From the NCBI RefSeq assembly GCF_900115865.1, contig NZ_FOXY01000002.1:248001-312000 (forward strand): a stretch of 64,000 bases of DNA, given 5' to 3'. Positions 46,263-57,464 of the stretch are shown piece after piece. Below the pieces are notes generated by a model. It was not told the DNA's origin. It saw nothing but the letters and a program-made list of their open reading frames with translations, and did no database searches. The number at the start of each line of letters is the position of its first letter. The stretch's first letter is position 1. Origin of the DNA: Donghicola eburneus (GTDB taxonomy: Bacteria; Pseudomonadota; Alphaproteobacteria; Rhodobacterales; Rhodobacteraceae). The translations under genes were made by a program, and so were the position numbers.

Positions 46263-47510
46263 TTATTTCTCTTCGACGGGGTTGGCGTGCGACTCTTCGA
46301 GCGCGGTTTCGACCGCCAGTTGGGTCGCCGTTGCGTAAACTGGTGCGTAGGAATTGTAATCCTCGCGCGAGGGTGCGGAGCGGACGGTCATGCGGTACGC
46401 AGCGTAGCCGACCAGCGCGGCCAACAGGACCCCGATGATCAGGAAAAACGCGTTGGGCCCGAATTGTGACATGAGCCAACCCGTGATCACAGGACCCGCT
46501 ATCGCCCCGAAACCGTTGATGAAAACCAGCCCACCCGAGGCGGCGGCCATATCCTCGGTCTCGAGATAGTCGTTCGTGTAAGCCAGAAGCAGGGCATAGA
46601 GGGGGTTCGTCACGCCGCCAATGAGCGAGGCCGAGACCAGCAGCAGCACAAAGTGGTTGCCCACCAACATGCCCAGAATTGCACCCAGGACACCGATCGT
46701 CGCCAACACGACAATCAGCAGACGGCGATCCATGCGATCCGACAGCCAACCAATCGGGAACTGCACCACAAGAGCTGCGGCAAAAAAGACCGAGATAAAG
46801 ACCGAAATTTGTGCAGTGTTCAGCCCCGCTTCGGTACCAAAGACGGACGCCATGCCGAATTGCGCTGCAAACGCACCGCCCAACAGGAACATGCCCACGC
46901 AGCCCAAAGGCGAGATATTGTAGAGCTGGCGCAGGGTCATCGGCTTGGTCCGGTCAAAGGCCGGGGTCGGGTTGATCGACAACAGAATGGGCGCAAAGGA
47001 CAGCGAAACCAAAACCGACGGAATGACGAACAGCAGGTACCCGCCAACGTCGCTCACGTTTACCAGACCTTGGGCCGCCACCAGACCAAAAATCTGAACC
47101 AGCATATATAGGGACAGCGCTTGCCCACGGGTTTCATTCGTCGTGGTGTTGTTCAGCCAGCTTTCCGCCGTCACGTAGACTGCCGAGAAGCAAAAGCCGA
47201 TTGCCACGCGCCCCACGGTCCACGCCCACGGGTCCGCAATCGCCGGATATAGAATCAAAACTGCCGACACCATCGAGGCCAGCGCCGCAAACACCCGCAC
47301 GTGCCCCACGCGCCGGATCATCTCTGGCGCCATCCGTGAGCCGCCCAAGAAGCCGAGGAAGTAGGCCGACATCACGATCGACATCTCAAAGGTGCCAAAG
47401 CCCTCATAGGCGCCGCGCAGACCAAGGAGCGTGCCTTGCATCCCGTTGCCCACCATCAGCAGCAATAGACCTAGAAGGAGCGGCCATGCGCTCGAGAACA
47501 CCTGTAGCAT
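46263..47510 (-). CDS. MFS transporter
   Basis: 415 aa major facilitator, about 12 membrane segments; short acidic C-terminus. The blocks GFCFSAVYVTAESWLN and QFPIGWLSDRMDRR correspond to TM4 and the TM8-9 region. Resembles YcaD/MFS-5-type permeases; substrate unknown. It is followed by DUF924 in the same direction. Confidence 0.88.
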   Translation of the reverse strand: MLQVFSSAWPLLLGLLLLMVGNGMQGTLLGLRGAYEGFGTFEMSIVMSAYFLGFLGGSRMAPEMIRRVGHVRVFAALASMVSAVLILYPAIADPWAWTVGRVAIGFCFSAVYVTAESWLNNTTTNETRGQALSLYMLVQIFGLVAAQGLVNVSDVGGYLLFVIPSVLVSLSFAPILLSINPTPAFDRTKPMTLRQLYNISPLGCVGMFLLGGAFAAQFGMASVFGTEAGLNTAQISVFISVFFAAALVVQFPIGWLSDRMDRRLLIVVLATIGVLGAILGMLVGNHFVLLLVSASLIGGVTNPLYALLLAYTNDYLETEDMAAASGGLVFINGFGAIAGPVITGWLMSQFGPNAFFLIIGVLLAALVGYAAYRMTVRSAPSREDYNSYAPVYATATQLAVETALEESHANPVEEK

Positions 47511-47591
47511 CTGAACTTCCCAGAGTTTGCGTTTCTATTCGGAAGACTAACCGCACCTCACCTTAACAGAAGGCGGGTACTCGCACAAAGC

Positions 47592-48641
47592 CTAGGGAAT
47601 CAACAGGGATGCATCCCCGTAGGAAAAGAAACGATATTTTTGCGAAATCGCATGGTCGTAAGCGGCCATGATACGGTCCCGTCCGACAAGCGCAGAAACC
47701 AGCATCATCAGGGTGGATTTGGGCAGGTGGAAATTCGTCATCAGCGCGTCTGCAACGCGGAATTCAAAGCCCGGATAGATGAAGATATCTGTATCGCCGG
47801 ACCAAGGCCGAATGGCCCCAGTATCGCGCGCCGCCGTTTCGATCAGCCGCAGCGCGGTTGTCCCGACGGGTATCACGCGGCCTCCGCGCGCTTTGGTCTC
47901 TGCGATCTCGGACGCGGCGGCTTGGCTGACTTCGCCCCACTCCGAATGCATCTTGTGCGTGGTGACGTCGTCGACTTTGACCGGCAAAAAGGTCCCTGCC
48001 CCGACATGCAAGGTCACATAGGAGAAGCCAACGCCCATGCCAGCCAGCTTATCCAAAAGTGGTTGGTCAAAGTGCAGGCTCGCGGTTGGTGCCGCCACTG
48101 CACCGGTGTTGCGCGCCCAAACGGTCTGGTAATCCTCTTTGTCCTGACTGTCGGCGGCGCGCTTGGCCGCTATATAGGGCGGCAACGGCATCGCCCCTGC
48201 TTCGGCCAAAGCGGCATCGAAATCATCGCCTGTCAGATTGAATTCCAGAACGGCCTGCCCCTCTTCGCGGCCCACGAGCTGCGCCTTGAGATCAGCCGAG
48301 AATTCGACCCATTCACCCTCGCCCAGTTTGCGCAGGGGTTTGACCAGCGCGGCCCACTGCCCGTTCGGGCGCGGCTCCAGCAGGGTCACCTCGATCTTGG
48401 CGCTGACGCGACCTTGGGCACTGTCCCGCCAGCGCTGTCCAAACAAGCGCGCCGGAATCACGCGCGTATCGTTCAAAACCAAACGATCCCCAGCCTGCAA
48501 CAGATCCGGCAGGTCATACACATGCAGATCAGACAGCCCATCAGGACGCGACACCAGCAGCCGCGAGGCGCTGCGGGGCTTGGCCGGACGAGTCGCAATC
48601 AGGCTCTCGGGCAGATGGAAATCGAAGTCGCTTAGTTTCAC
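47592..48641 (-). CDS. queA: tRNA preQ1(34) S-adenosylmethionine ribosyltransferase-isomerase
   Basis: 349 aa, penultimate step of queuosine synthesis. Signature blocks [29 protein letters not shown], and the C-terminal ATD-type block [19 protein letters not shown]. Starts with GTG, overlapping the AsmA-like gene stop (GTGA), AAGG eight bases upstream. Confidence 0.95.
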   Translation of the reverse strand: MKLSDFDFHLPESLIATRPAKPRSASRLLVSRPDGLSDLHVYDLPDLLQAGDRLVLNDTRVIPARLFGQRWRDSAQGRVSAKIEVTLLEPRPNGQWAALVKPLRKLGEGEWVEFSADLKAQLVGREEGQAVLEFNLTGDDFDAALAEAGAMPLPPYIAAKRAADSQDKEDYQTVWARNTGAVAAPTASLHFDQPLLDKLAGMGVGFSYVTLHVGAGTFLPVKVDDVTTHKMHSEWGEVSQAAASEIAETKARGGRVIPVGTTALRLIETAARDTGAIRPWSGDTDIFIYPGFEFRVADALMTNFHLPKSTLMMLVSALVGRDRIMAAYDHAISQKYRFFSYGDASLLIP

Positions 48642-51600
48642 TGGCTTACCTTTGGCGGAGGACGGCGGAAAATCTCTCTGAACATACCGGGGGTCAAGAC
48701 CGAAAGCGGATTGACCCCGACTTGCGGCGCAGAGGTAGAGCCGGTGAGGGTAAAGTTAAAGCCAAAGAGTCCTTCGCCCGCGCGGGTAAAGATGCCTCCA
48801 ATGCCGTTCAGCATGTAGACAGGGGACAGGACACCCTGCAGATCCATCATATTATTCTTCAGACCAATAATGCCGTCCAGCGACAACCCCATTGACGGAC
48901 CCACAGCGCTGCTTTCGGTAAGGATGAACTGTTCTGGCGTCAGTCGGAATTTCGCGTCCACATTTGAGAAGTAGATTCCGCCGTTGGCCATTTGATCCAA
49001 AAGCCCCACCACGCTCACTGCATTCAGCAGGTCCGTGACCGCAGGCGCATCGTAAAGGCGGGTGTTCGTGATCGCGAGCACACCGTCATACTGTCCCTCC
49101 GTCCGCGCGGGGGTCAGGGTCAGAAGCATTTCGCCACCATTGGCTTGTTTCAGAATGCCCGCATCCCGCATCACATCGCCACCGTCTTCGCTGGTGACGC
49201 GGATAGCGCTGCGACCGCGGCTTGGGGCGATTAGCCCTTCTACCGGAGCGCCACCATTCACGTTTGCGGTAAAGGTCCCTCGCGTCCCGCCAGTGGTTTC
49301 GAAGTCTCCATTGAAGTTTTGCAACCCAATGCCGCTCGTGATCTGAACAGTCATGTCAGACAGGCGCAGCGGGCTACCCGCGCCGCCCGAAGAGCGCGTC
49401 GCTGGCATCTTGGAGATATCAACGCGCCCCTCACGCAGTGAAATCAGCGGTGGAGCATTCTGGCGCAGGCCAAGTGTAACGTTGGAATCCAGCCAATTGC
49501 CCACTCGTAACTGCGACAGGCGAACGTCGGTGACCTTGCCTTCGGCTGTGGTGCGCAAATCACCCGAGAGCGCCAAACCGGGGGCCGAAAATTCAAGCGT
49601 ATCGATCGCCAACGGGTTCAGTTGCCCCGCGAGCGTGAGCCCGCCATTCGCGCTACGCGCCTTGGACCAACCGATAGAGGACAGGCCGACTCCGACACCA
49701 TTGAGTTTGCTAGTCAACCTCAGTCCGATTGGCTTGCCTTTGGGCAAAGTCAGGTCGAGCCGCCCCGTCCCCTGCCCCGAGATCGAAACAGTCCCCAAAT
49801 CAATATTCAAGGCATCAAGCGCGCGTTCGCTCAACTCAACGTCTGCACTTACAGTCGGTGTACCGCCTTTGGGCGCTGTGAAGCTGCCATCAAAGGGAAT
49901 CTGGTTAAACCGCCCACGCCCCGAAATTTTCACCCCACCGCGATCCGCGTGCAGTGTAAGGCTTTCAGAGGCCAGCACCGAGCCTTTGACGATTTGATCA
50001 GTACGCACCTGCCGGATGGTTGCGTCGAAATCATAGGCAACATCATTTGGACCGAGCTTGGGCTTGAACGGGATACCCAAGGTGCCCTCCACCTCTGCCA
50101 TCCCGTCAGCCAAAGTGATCGGCAGGTTCGTCTTGGTCGGCACATTGATCGGCTCTGAGTCCAGCAGGCTCATGAACGCGGTGACGGTCCCTTTGCCCCG
50201 TAGCGCGACTTGGGCATCCTCAGGCGGTTTGCCAAATTTCGGGATTTCATAGCGCGAACCGCTGATGTCGATCACACCACCCTGTTTGGGGCGCACCTCG
50301 GCTTGGTCGATTTGCAGAGCAAAACGAGTGTTGTCCAGTTCGGCCCAGCCCGAAGCGTTTCGGATCGGGGGCATCGTGGGCAGGTATTGCACCTCTGCCC
50401 CTTCAAACGCGAAGTCCAACTGATGACGCGGCTTCTCGCCCGGATCGGCGGTCAGATGAACCTGAATGTCCCGCAGGCGTCCTGCCTTGATGTTCTTGCT
50501 CAGCCAGTCGCGGACCTTGGCGCCTTTGGACGGAGGCCAGTAGGACACCACATCCTCTGGGCTGACTTCGTCTACCTCGGCCAGCAAACTCATGGCCCAA
50601 CCACCTACGGCGGCCTCGACCCGACCAGAGATGTTGGCGCGGCCCTCTGGGACCTGCACCGTCATCTGGCCCAACTCGAGCGCAAAATCGGGCAGGTTCA
50701 GGCGGAACGATGCATCGGCTTGCTGGATGTCCAGCGCTTTGGTCATGACGCCGATCGGCGCAGCGGTCAGGTCCGACAAACGGATCTGACCAATCATCGC
50801 CGAAGGCCACTGGCTGCCTTCATCAATGACCAGCTGCGCACTGCCTTCGGCGCGGCCCGTGACCCATGCGCTATCGACGGAGACCTCGTCGAACAGCAGC
50901 AATCCGGCTTTGGGTTCGTAGTTGAAGTACGTGCGCGCGCCGTTGAACGGCACAGGCGCGGCATCTTCGTTCGGGCGCAGCGCGCCCTGCCCCACCGAGA
51001 GCGAAGCGCTCAGGTTTGAGAGTTCCCCTTCCTCGCCAAGCTGCCCCCGCAAAGAGCCAGACAAGGGCGCATCAAGCGCGGCAAAGAATGCCAATGCCGG
51101 TGCCTGCGTCGCAATATCCTGCGCGAGCAAATCAGTTACAGTCAGGCCGAAATCGGCAGAGAGCTCTCCCAACGTCCGCCAATAGCTGCCTTCAACCGTC
51201 GCGGCCGTGGCGCCCCCCGTGAGCAAGGTCAACGCCGACGAAGCATGCAGGTCGTCGCCATCGCGCTCGACCATGAAGCGTCCGCCATCTACGGTCCAAG
51301 AGCGCTCTGCCCGCAGGTCCACGTAACGCAGGCTCACATTATCAAGCGTGACTGTGCGCAGGGGGTCCAGTTCAGGCGTTTCGAATGCAGTGTCCAAGAC
51401 CGAAATGAGCCGAGGGAAATCCATCGACCGCTCGACTGGTGTATCCGACGATCCAAAGGCCAGCTCGAACGTGCCATCCTGTGCCCGTTTCAAGTCAATC
51501 AAAAGACCACTGACCGACACGTGCTCGGCCGCCAAGATGCCCTTAACCAAGCGGCGACCCGACAGGTTCACCCGCATATCGCTCACGCGGGCTAGGGCCG

Positions 51601-51916
51601 CCCCGTCCGGCTGCGTGATCACCGTGTCGTGCAATTCGACCCACGGACGCAGGCCTGTGCCCACGGTCAGATAAATCTCACCCAACTGGACGCGCGCACC
51701 GGTTCCCTGTCCGGCCAAGGCTTGCTCGATCCGGTTCTCGGCCCACTCCGGCACCCGCACCGGCCGATCCAGTAGATACACGGCACCGCCCACGGGCAAC
51801 AAAACCATGACGATCAGCACGATACCGACAAAAGCCCACAACTTCCGACGCTTGCGCAGCGAAGCGGTGGATTTTTCTGCCGTTTCAGGTGTCTCGTTCT
51901 CTTTCTTTTCGGTCAT
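48638..51916 (-). CDS. AsmA/YhdP-like large periplasmic protein (DUF3971)
   Basis: 1092 aa. Cytoplasmic N-terminus, one membrane segment (about 28-50, [17 protein letters not shown]), then about 1000 residues of beta-rich repeats with a C-terminal AsmA-like domain. Proteins of this type bridge the inner and outer membranes and carry phospholipids. Translationally coupled to queA downstream (GTGA). Confidence 0.84.
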   Translation of the reverse strand: MTEKKENETPETAEKSTASLRKRRKLWAFVGIVLIVMVLLPVGGAVYLLDRPVRVPEWAENRIEQALAGQGTGARVQLGEIYLTVGTGLRPWVELHDTVITQPDGAALARVSDMRVNLSGRRLVKGILAAEHVSVSGLLIDLKRAQDGTFELAFGSSDTPVERSMDFPRLISVLDTAFETPELDPLRTVTLDNVSLRYVDLRAERSWTVDGGRFMVERDGDDLHASSALTLLTGGATAATVEGSYWRTLGELSADFGLTVTDLLAQDIATQAPALAFFAALDAPLSGSLRGQLGEEGELSNLSASLSVGQGALRPNEDAAPVPFNGARTYFNYEPKAGLLLFDEVSVDSAWVTGRAEGSAQLVIDEGSQWPSAMIGQIRLSDLTAAPIGVMTKALDIQQADASFRLNLPDFALELGQMTVQVPEGRANISGRVEAAVGGWAMSLLAEVDEVSPEDVVSYWPPSKGAKVRDWLSKNIKAGRLRDIQVHLTADPGEKPRHQLDFAFEGAEVQYLPTMPPIRNASGWAELDNTRFALQIDQAEVRPKQGGVIDISGSRYEIPKFGKPPEDAQVALRGKGTVTAFMSLLDSEPINVPTKTNLPITLADGMAEVEGTLGIPFKPKLGPNDVAYDFDATIRQVRTDQIVKGSVLASESLTLHADRGGVKISGRGRFNQIPFDGSFTAPKGGTPTVSADVELSERALDALNIDLGTVSISGQGTGRLDLTLPKGKPIGLRLTSKLNGVGVGLSSIGWSKARSANGGLTLAGQLNPLAIDTLEFSAPGLALSGDLRTTAEGKVTDVRLSQLRVGNWLDSNVTLGLRQNAPPLISLREGRVDISKMPATRSSGGAGSPLRLSDMTVQITSGIGLQNFNGDFETTGGTRGTFTANVNGGAPVEGLIAPSRGRSAIRVTSEDGGDVMRDAGILKQANGGEMLLTLTPARTEGQYDGVLAITNTRLYDAPAVTDLLNAVSVVGLLDQMANGGIYFSNVDAKFRLTPEQFILTESSAVGPSMGLSLDGIIGLKNNMMDLQGVLSPVYMLNGIGGIFTRAGEGLFGFNFTLTGSTSAPQVGVNPLSVLTPGMFREIFRRPPPKVSQ

Positions 51917-51961
51917 GCGGCCCTAGACTGCCCGTAATCACTCACTGCAAGGTATATGCCC

Positions 51962-52423
51962 ATGATTGAAGTTGGCGCGAAAGCCCCCGAATTCACACTC
52001 CCCCGTGATGGAGGCGGAGAAGTGTCGCTGGACAGCCTGTCGGGTCAGGCCGTGGTTCTGTATTTCTATCCCAAGGACGACACCCCCGGCTGCACTAAAG
52101 AAGCCATCGCCTTTACCGAACACGCCGACGCATTTGGCGCCGCGAATGCAGTGGTACTAGGGATTTCCAAAGACACCGTTGCCAAGCACGACAAGTTCCG
52201 CGACAAGCACGGCCTGAAAGTGGCGCTTTTGTCGGACGAAAACAGCGATGTTTGCGAACGCTATGGCGTCTGGAAGGAAAAGAACATGTACGGCCGCACA
52301 TACATGGGCATCGAACGCACCACTGTGCTGATCGACGCGTCGGGCAACATCGCCCGCATCTGGCCCAAGGTCAAAGTCGCCGGACATGCCGAAGACGTAC
52401 TGGAGGCCGTGAAGGCGCTGTGA
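51962..52423 (+). CDS. bcp: thioredoxin-dependent peroxiredoxin, Bcp family
   Basis: 153 aa. Peroxidatic C44 in DDTPGCTKEA. The usual resolving Cys five residues on is Ile49; the only other Cys is C98 in SDVCERYG, so this could be a 1-Cys or atypical form. ATG at 51962 is preferred because AAGG is nine bases away; ATG at 51956 is possible. The next gene starts in its stop (GTGA). Confidence 0.91.
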   Translation: MIEVGAKAPEFTLPRDGGGEVSLDSLSGQAVVLYFYPKDDTPGCTKEAIAFTEHADAFGAANAVVLGISKDTVAKHDKFRDKHGLKVALLSDENSDVCERYGVWKEKNMYGRTYMGIERTTVLIDASGNIARIWPKVKVAGHAEDVLEAVKAL

Positions 52424-53247
52424 CCCAAACTCTGGCAGAAATGGCAACCGAGGTTCTGACCTGCGGTGAAGGACGCGAGAAAACCGAAATCTCGAAGCGG
52501 CATGCGGAGGCGTGGTTCGCCGCGCGCAAGGCAGGCACGCCCATTCCTGTAGGCACCGCCAATCCGCCCCTGCGCCCGTCTCGTCCGGCCAAGCCAGAGC
52601 TTTTGGACCCCCGTGATGTGCCCCGCCGCCGCCCCGGCAGCCCTCAGGGGCGCATCGCGTTGCTGCACGCCGTCGCCCACATCGAACTGAACGCGGTCGA
52701 CCTACACTGGGACATTATCGCACGGTTCGGGCATATCCCCATGCCCATCGGCTTTTACGATGACTGGGTGAAATCGGCCGCCGAAGAATCAAAGCACTTC
52801 AACCTGATCTGCGACTGCCTCGAGGCGCTGGGTAGCTTTTATGGCGACCTCCCTGCCCACGCTGGCATGTGGAAGGCCGCTGAGGACACCGCCGAGGATT
52901 TCATGGGCCGCCTTGCCGTGGTCCCCATGGTGCTGGAGGCCCGCGGGCTGGACGTGACGCCCGGCATGATCGAGATCTTTCGCAAAGCCAAAGCCGATGA
53001 TGCCGTCGCCGCGCTAGAAGTTATCTATTCCGAGGAAGTCGGGCACGTGGCCTTTGGCTCCAAGTGGTTCCACTTTATGTGCGGTCGCGAAAATCTGGAC
53101 CCCAAAGATGTGTTTCACGATCTGGTACGCCGCTATTTCCACGGCGCACTTAAACCACCCTTTAACGAAGAAAAGCGCGCAGAGGCTGGAATCCCGCCTG
53201 ACTTCTACTGGCCGCTGACCGAAACTGGATCGGTCACCGACGACTGA
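52420..53247 (+). CDS. DUF455 ferritin-like protein
   Basis: 275 aa, GTG start coupled to bcp (GTGA). The four-helix ferritin-like core has carboxylate/His metal ligand candidates in HAVAHIELNAVDLHWD, AAEESKHF and YSEEVGHVAFG. Diiron or dimanganese centre expected. Cellular role unknown; the pairing with a peroxidase suggests oxidative-stress handling. Confidence 0.86.
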   Translation: MTQTLAEMATEVLTCGEGREKTEISKRHAEAWFAARKAGTPIPVGTANPPLRPSRPAKPELLDPRDVPRRRPGSPQGRIALLHAVAHIELNAVDLHWDIIARFGHIPMPIGFYDDWVKSAAEESKHFNLICDCLEALGSFYGDLPAHAGMWKAAEDTAEDFMGRLAVVPMVLEARGLDVTPGMIEIFRKAKADDAVAALEVIYSEEVGHVAFGSKWFHFMCGRENLDPKDVFHDLVRRYFHGALKPPFNEEKRAEAGIPPDFYWPLTETGSVTDD

Positions 53248-53285
53248 GTTCCAACGGTTGCACTCGGCATCAATAGGTCGGCAGA

Positions 53286-53306
53286 TTCCCGCCGAAAGAG
53301 CGGGAA
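53286..53306 (+). terminator. hairpin after DUF455 gene
   Basis: TTCCCGC / GCGGGAA (seven pairs, loop of seven), followed by a second GGCC-AAACCGGTC-GGCC stem and TTTTC at about 53330. Weak T-run. Confidence 0.45.
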
Positions 53307-53434
53307 CCGGCCAAACCGGTCGGCCTGAATTTTCAAAAAGGTTGCCCTAAAACCACGGTGCGGTTTATCCCCTACCTACGCCGTCGCTGCGCCCTGTGGC
53401 GTGCTCGCGTCAAAAACACCTAGGGGACATATCA

Positions 53435-54769
53435 GTGAGAAGCCGCGTTAACCGCTTTATCGAGACACACTTCGCCAATGTGTTTCCGGAACGCCGCGTA
53501 TTTTTGCGTTCGGACACGGAAACCCGTTTCATCCGCCTGACACCGCTTACGCAGATCACAGCGCTTGGTGGGCTGGCCTTGATCATGTCTTGGGCTGCAA
53601 TCTCGACATCTATCCTGCTGATGGACAGCATCGGGTCCGGCAACCTGCGCGCCCAAGCACAGCGGGAACAAGAAAACTACGAAGAGCGTCTGAACCGTCT
53701 GGCCCTAGAGCGCGATATGCGCGCCGAAGAAGCCTCGGACGCGCAAGAGCGCTTCAATCTTGCGCTGCAGCAGATCTCGGTCATGCAGTCGCAGCTTCTG
53801 TCCTCCGAAGATCGCCGCCGCGAGCTGGAAACCGGACTGACCGTCGTGCAAGACACCCTACGCCGCACCATGGATGCCCGTGATACCGCCGCTGAAAAGG
53901 TTGTCGCCCTGCAAGCCGCCATCGAAGGCGAAGACGGCGCGACCAGCGTGGTCGCGATGGGCTCTGAGGTGAACGGTGCTGTTGATGCCCTGAGCGTCGC
54001 CCTGTCCGAAACCGCCGCCGAGCGCGACGCCAAAGCCCAAGAGGCCCGCCAAGCTGTTCGAGAAGCGGATGAGATTGCCATGCAGCTAAAGCTGCTGCGC
54101 GACCAGAACGACCGCGTCTTCCGTCAGCTCGAAGAAGCGATGTCGGTGTCGGTTGAACCCCTGAACAAGATGTTCCGCTCTGCCGGTATGGACCCTGACC
54201 GCATCATTGGCCAGATCCGCAACCGCTATTCAGGCCAAGGCGGCCCGCTCATGCCGCTGACCTTTGGCACCGAAGAGGAACACAGCCACGAGATTGATCG
54301 CGCCAATCGCCTTTTGGAACAGATGGATATGCTGAACATGTATCGCATGGCTGCTGAAAAAGCGCCCTTTGCGACGCCTGTTAAATCGGCATTCCGCTTT
54401 ACCAGCCCCTTTGGGTATCGCCGTGATCCGAAAACAGGCGGACGCCGGATGCATGCCGGTGTAGATTTTGCAGCATCCACCGGAACGCCGCTTTACGCGA
54501 CGGCCGATGGCGTAGTAATCCATGCTGGCTGGTCGTCGGGTTATGGTCGTTTGGTTAAAATCCAGCATGAATTTGGTATCGAGACAAGGTATGCCCACTT
54601 GTCCAAACTTAACGTGACCAAGGGCCAAAGGGTCTCGCGTGGTGACCGTATCGGTGATATGGGAGCATCAGGACGCGTGACCGGCGTACACCTGCATTAC
54701 GAGGTGCGCGTCGGGGGCAAACCCGTCAACCCGATGGTATATATCAAGGCTGCTAATGATGTTTTCTAA
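53435..54769 (+). CDS. M23 (LytM-type) endopeptidase with coiled coil
   Basis: 444 aa, GTG start with AGGGGA upstream. Membrane segment about 38-63, long coiled coil (about 75-260), C-terminal LytM domain with metal/catalytic residues H340, D344 (MHAGVDF) and H419/H421 (VHLHYEV). Periplasmic peptidoglycan endopeptidase or activator. The bactofilin gene overlaps its end by 14 bases, a recurring pair in cell-shape control. Confidence 0.92.
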   Translation: MRSRVNRFIETHFANVFPERRVFLRSDTETRFIRLTPLTQITALGGLALIMSWAAISTSILLMDSIGSGNLRAQAQREQENYEERLNRLALERDMRAEEASDAQERFNLALQQISVMQSQLLSSEDRRRELETGLTVVQDTLRRTMDARDTAAEKVVALQAAIEGEDGATSVVAMGSEVNGAVDALSVALSETAAERDAKAQEARQAVREADEIAMQLKLLRDQNDRVFRQLEEAMSVSVEPLNKMFRSAGMDPDRIIGQIRNRYSGQGGPLMPLTFGTEEEHSHEIDRANRLLEQMDMLNMYRMAAEKAPFATPVKSAFRFTSPFGYRRDPKTGGRRMHAGVDFAASTGTPLYATADGVVIHAGWSSGYGRLVKIQHEFGIETRYAHLSKLNVTKGQRVSRGDRIGDMGASGRVTGVHLHYEVRVGGKPVNPMVYIKAANDVF

Positions 54770-55244
54770 AAGCAAGATCAACGAACCTGGCCCCAAGGCC
54801 ACCGAAGCTCCGGCACCGGCTCCGGCAACGGCACCCGCGGAAAAGTCTGATTTCAAAGCACCCGCGGCGACCAAGGCGAAGCCCCCCGCATCGGTTCTGT
54901 CGTCTGATCTGCACGTCGAAGGTAACATCCGCACCACTGGCGATGTTCAGGTCGAAGGCACCGTTGACGGTGACATCCGCGCCCACCTGCTGACCGTTGG
55001 CGAAACCGCCACCATCAAAGGCGAAGTTGTTGCTGACGACGTCGTCGTAAACGGCCGCATCGTGGGCCGCGTGCGCGGTCTGAAGGTTCGCCTGACCTCG
55101 TCGGCACGTGTTGAGGGTGATATCATCCACAAGACCATCGCCATCGAGAGCGGCGCGCACTTCGAAGGTTCGGTTCAGCGTCAGGACGACCCGCTGTCGA
55201 CCGCCGGCGCCAAGCGCATCACTGGCCCCGAAAGCGCAAGCTAA
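54756..55244 (+). CDS. bactofilin
   Basis: 162 aa. A disordered Pro/Ala-rich N-terminus (1-45), then the bactofilin beta-helix core (about 48-140) with repeated G-D-V/G-x-V-x-G steps such as GDVQVEGTVDGDI. Forms nucleotide-independent filaments at the membrane and recruits the coupled M23 enzyme. A second ATG at 54759 is equally possible. Confidence 0.93.
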   Translation: MMFSKSKINEPGPKATEAPAPAPATAPAEKSDFKAPAATKAKPPASVLSSDLHVEGNIRTTGDVQVEGTVDGDIRAHLLTVGETATIKGEVVADDVVVNGRIVGRVRGLKVRLTSSARVEGDIIHKTIAIESGAHFEGSVQRQDDPLSTAGAKRITGPESAS

Positions 55245-55294
55245 TCCGGCATTTTCCGGATAGATCTTTCGGGAAGATCTCTAGGACGAGACAG

Positions 55295-55322
55295 AAAGGC
55301 ACCGCGATTGCGGTGCCTTTTT
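55295..55322. terminator. bidirectional terminator, bactofilin / DUF2189
   Basis: AAAGGCACCGC / GCGGTGCCTTT (11 pairs, loop GATT) with T-run. A second hairpin AGATCTT / AAGATCT is at 55262-55280. Confidence 0.92.
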
Positions 55323-55334
55323 CTATGGGCGCTA

Positions 55335-56117
55335 TCAGGCGTTCTCGATCAGAATGCGATAGAGGTGCCACGTCGCATGTCCCAAAATGGGCAGTACGAT
55401 AAACAGCCCTAGAAAGCCCGGTAGCATCGCGACAAAAGTCAGCACGGCCACGATCCCAGCCCAACTCAGCATCGGCACAGGTGCCTGCGTGACGACCTCG
55501 AAGCTGCTGATCATAGCCGTCACAAAATCCACGTCTCGATCAACAACCATCGGCAGCCCGACCACGGTGATCGCGAAGATCAGCAGCGCAAAGACCGCAC
55601 CGACCGCTGTCCCGACCGCCAACATCGTAAGCCCGTTGCTCGTAAGGTAGACATCATAAGACGTCGATACGTTGGTCATCGTCGACAGCCCCATGAAGAG
55701 GGCAAAGATCATGTGCGCGATGAAGAACCAGAACAGAAAGATGATCACGACCACCGCGCTAAGCCACGGCAACTGGCGGCTCCCCTGCCCTTTGACCGCG
55801 CCAAAGATACGGTGCCAGTCCATAGCCAGTCCGAACTCCAGCCGGCGCGACGTCTCGTACAGCCCCACGGCGGCAAAGCTGCCGACCAAGGGGAAGCTGA
55901 TCACCGCCAGCACCAGCCAATAGGTCTGTCCCGTCATCGCAGTGATCGCCCACATCAGCCAACCTACTGCCACGTAGACGCCCGCAAAGATCAGCCCGAA
56001 CACCGCCGAGCGCCGGAAGTCTCTAACCCCGCGCCGTAGCGCCAGATAAACGTCCGACATCGTTGCTTGCGCCAGCTCGGGCGCGCCGAGCTTGCTGCCC
56101 TGCTCAATGGCATCCAT
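55335..56117 (-). CDS. DUF2189 membrane protein
   Basis: 260 aa, about six membrane segments, with the DUF2189-type start block ALRRGVRDFRRSAVFGLIFAG and a C-terminal LFIVLPILGHATWHLYR. Function unknown. GAGGGGAG precedes the ATG. Confidence 0.84.
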   Translation of the reverse strand: MDAIEQGSKLGAPELAQATMSDVYLALRRGVRDFRRSAVFGLIFAGVYVAVGWLMWAITAMTGQTYWLVLAVISFPLVGSFAAVGLYETSRRLEFGLAMDWHRIFGAVKGQGSRQLPWLSAVVVIIFLFWFFIAHMIFALFMGLSTMTNVSTSYDVYLTSNGLTMLAVGTAVGAVFALLIFAITVVGLPMVVDRDVDFVTAMISSFEVVTQAPVPMLSWAGIVAVLTFVAMLPGFLGLFIVLPILGHATWHLYRILIENA

Positions 56118-56241
56118 TCATGGTCTCCCCTCTTCCTCCGGAAGGGAGCCTATCGGCCAATGGCGATGCGGCGAAGATGTAATTTTGATACAGCTTATGA
56201 GGAGGCCAAGAAAAACCGCGGCGATTAGGCCGCGGTATCTT

Positions 56242-57369
56242 TTACTCTTCGAAGGTCGCTTCGGCGCGGGACTTGCCGCTGACGTCCATGGCCAGCGTCG
56301 CTGCCATCAACCCGTCCAGATCCCCGTCCAGTACGCCCGACGTGTCAGAGGTCTCGAACCCTGTCCTCAGGTCCTTGACCATCTGGTAGGGCTGCAGAAC
56401 GTAGGACCGGATCTGGTTACCCCAGCCCGCGTCGCCCTTGGCTTCGTGGGCGGCGTTGATGTCCGCGTTCCGGCGATCCAATTCCATCTGGTAGAGACGC
56501 GATTTCAGGGCCTTCATGGCGATATCGCGGTTCTGGTGCTGTGATTTTTCCGAAGAGGTCACAACAATGCCGGTGGGGATGTGCGTAATCCGCACCGCCG
56601 AGTCGGTGGTGTTGACGTGCTGACCACCCGCGCCGGACGAACGGTAGGTGTCGATCCGGATTTCGCTCGGGTTCACCTCGATCTCGATGTTGTCGTCGAC
56701 CACGGGATAGACCCAGACCGAGCTGAACGAGGTGTGACGGCGCGCCGCCGAGTCATAGGGCGAAATGCGGACCAGACGGTGCACGCCGCTCTCGGTTTTC
56801 AGCCAGCCATACGCGTTGTGGCCACTGATCTTGTAGACCGCCGACTTGATCCCCGCTTCTTCGCCCGGAGACATCGACTGCAATTCGACCTTGTAGCCCT
56901 TCTTTTCGGCCCAGCGCACATACATGCGCGACAGGATCGAGGCCCAGTCACAGCTTTCGGTGCCGCCCGCGCCCGAGTTGATCTCGAGGAAGGTGTCGTT
57001 GCCGTCCGCCTCGCCGTTCAGCAGAGCCTCCAGCTCCTTTTGCGCGGCGGTCTTGGCCAAGTCTTTCAGAGCGGCTTCGGCGTCTTTGACGACCTCATCA
57101 TCCTCTTCCATTTCGCCAAGCTCGATCATGTCGATGTTGTCCTGCAGCTCCTGCTTGATGCCGGTGTAGACATCCATGGAATCGATCAGGGTTTGGCGGT
57201 CGCGCATCAGCTTTTGCGCGGCTTCGGGATCATCCCACAGGGTCGGGTCCTCAACACGGGCGTTGAATTCCTCGAGCCGGTGCTGCGCGGTGTCCCAGTT
57301 CAGCCGCTGGCGCAACAGCTCCAGCGATTTTTCGATCTCGGCCACGGTGTTCTGTGCTTCTGCGCGCAT
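56242..57369 (-). CDS. prfB: peptide chain release factor 2
   Basis: 375 aa. Peptidyl-tRNA hydrolysis motif GGQ in [12 protein letters not shown]. The codon-recognition tripeptide reads SPY in [12 protein letters not shown] where the E. coli protein has SPF; I believe the Tyr form is usual in Alphaproteobacteria. The frame is continuous from the ATG, with no in-frame stop for a programmed +1 shift. Last gene of the amidase-PBP1A-prfB run. Confidence 0.96.
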   Translation of the reverse strand: MRAEAQNTVAEIEKSLELLRQRLNWDTAQHRLEEFNARVEDPTLWDDPEAAQKLMRDRQTLIDSMDVYTGIKQELQDNIDMIELGEMEEDDEVVKDAEAALKDLAKTAAQKELEALLNGEADGNDTFLEINSGAGGTESCDWASILSRMYVRWAEKKGYKVELQSMSPGEEAGIKSAVYKISGHNAYGWLKTESGVHRLVRISPYDSAARRHTSFSSVWVYPVVDDNIEIEVNPSEIRIDTYRSSGAGGQHVNTTDSAVRITHIPTGIVVTSSEKSQHQNRDIAMKALKSRLYQMELDRRNADINAAHEAKGDAGWGNQIRSYVLQPYQMVKDLRTGFETSDTSGVLDGDLDGLMAATLAMDVSGKSRAEATFEE

Positions 57370-57464
57370 CTTCGTCCTATGGGTTTGAAAGGGTCAAAGG
57401 GGCCGCGCGGGGCGGCAGCCCTGTCAGGCAGCGGTGATACCGCAGCATCGCTATATGAGCAAGG

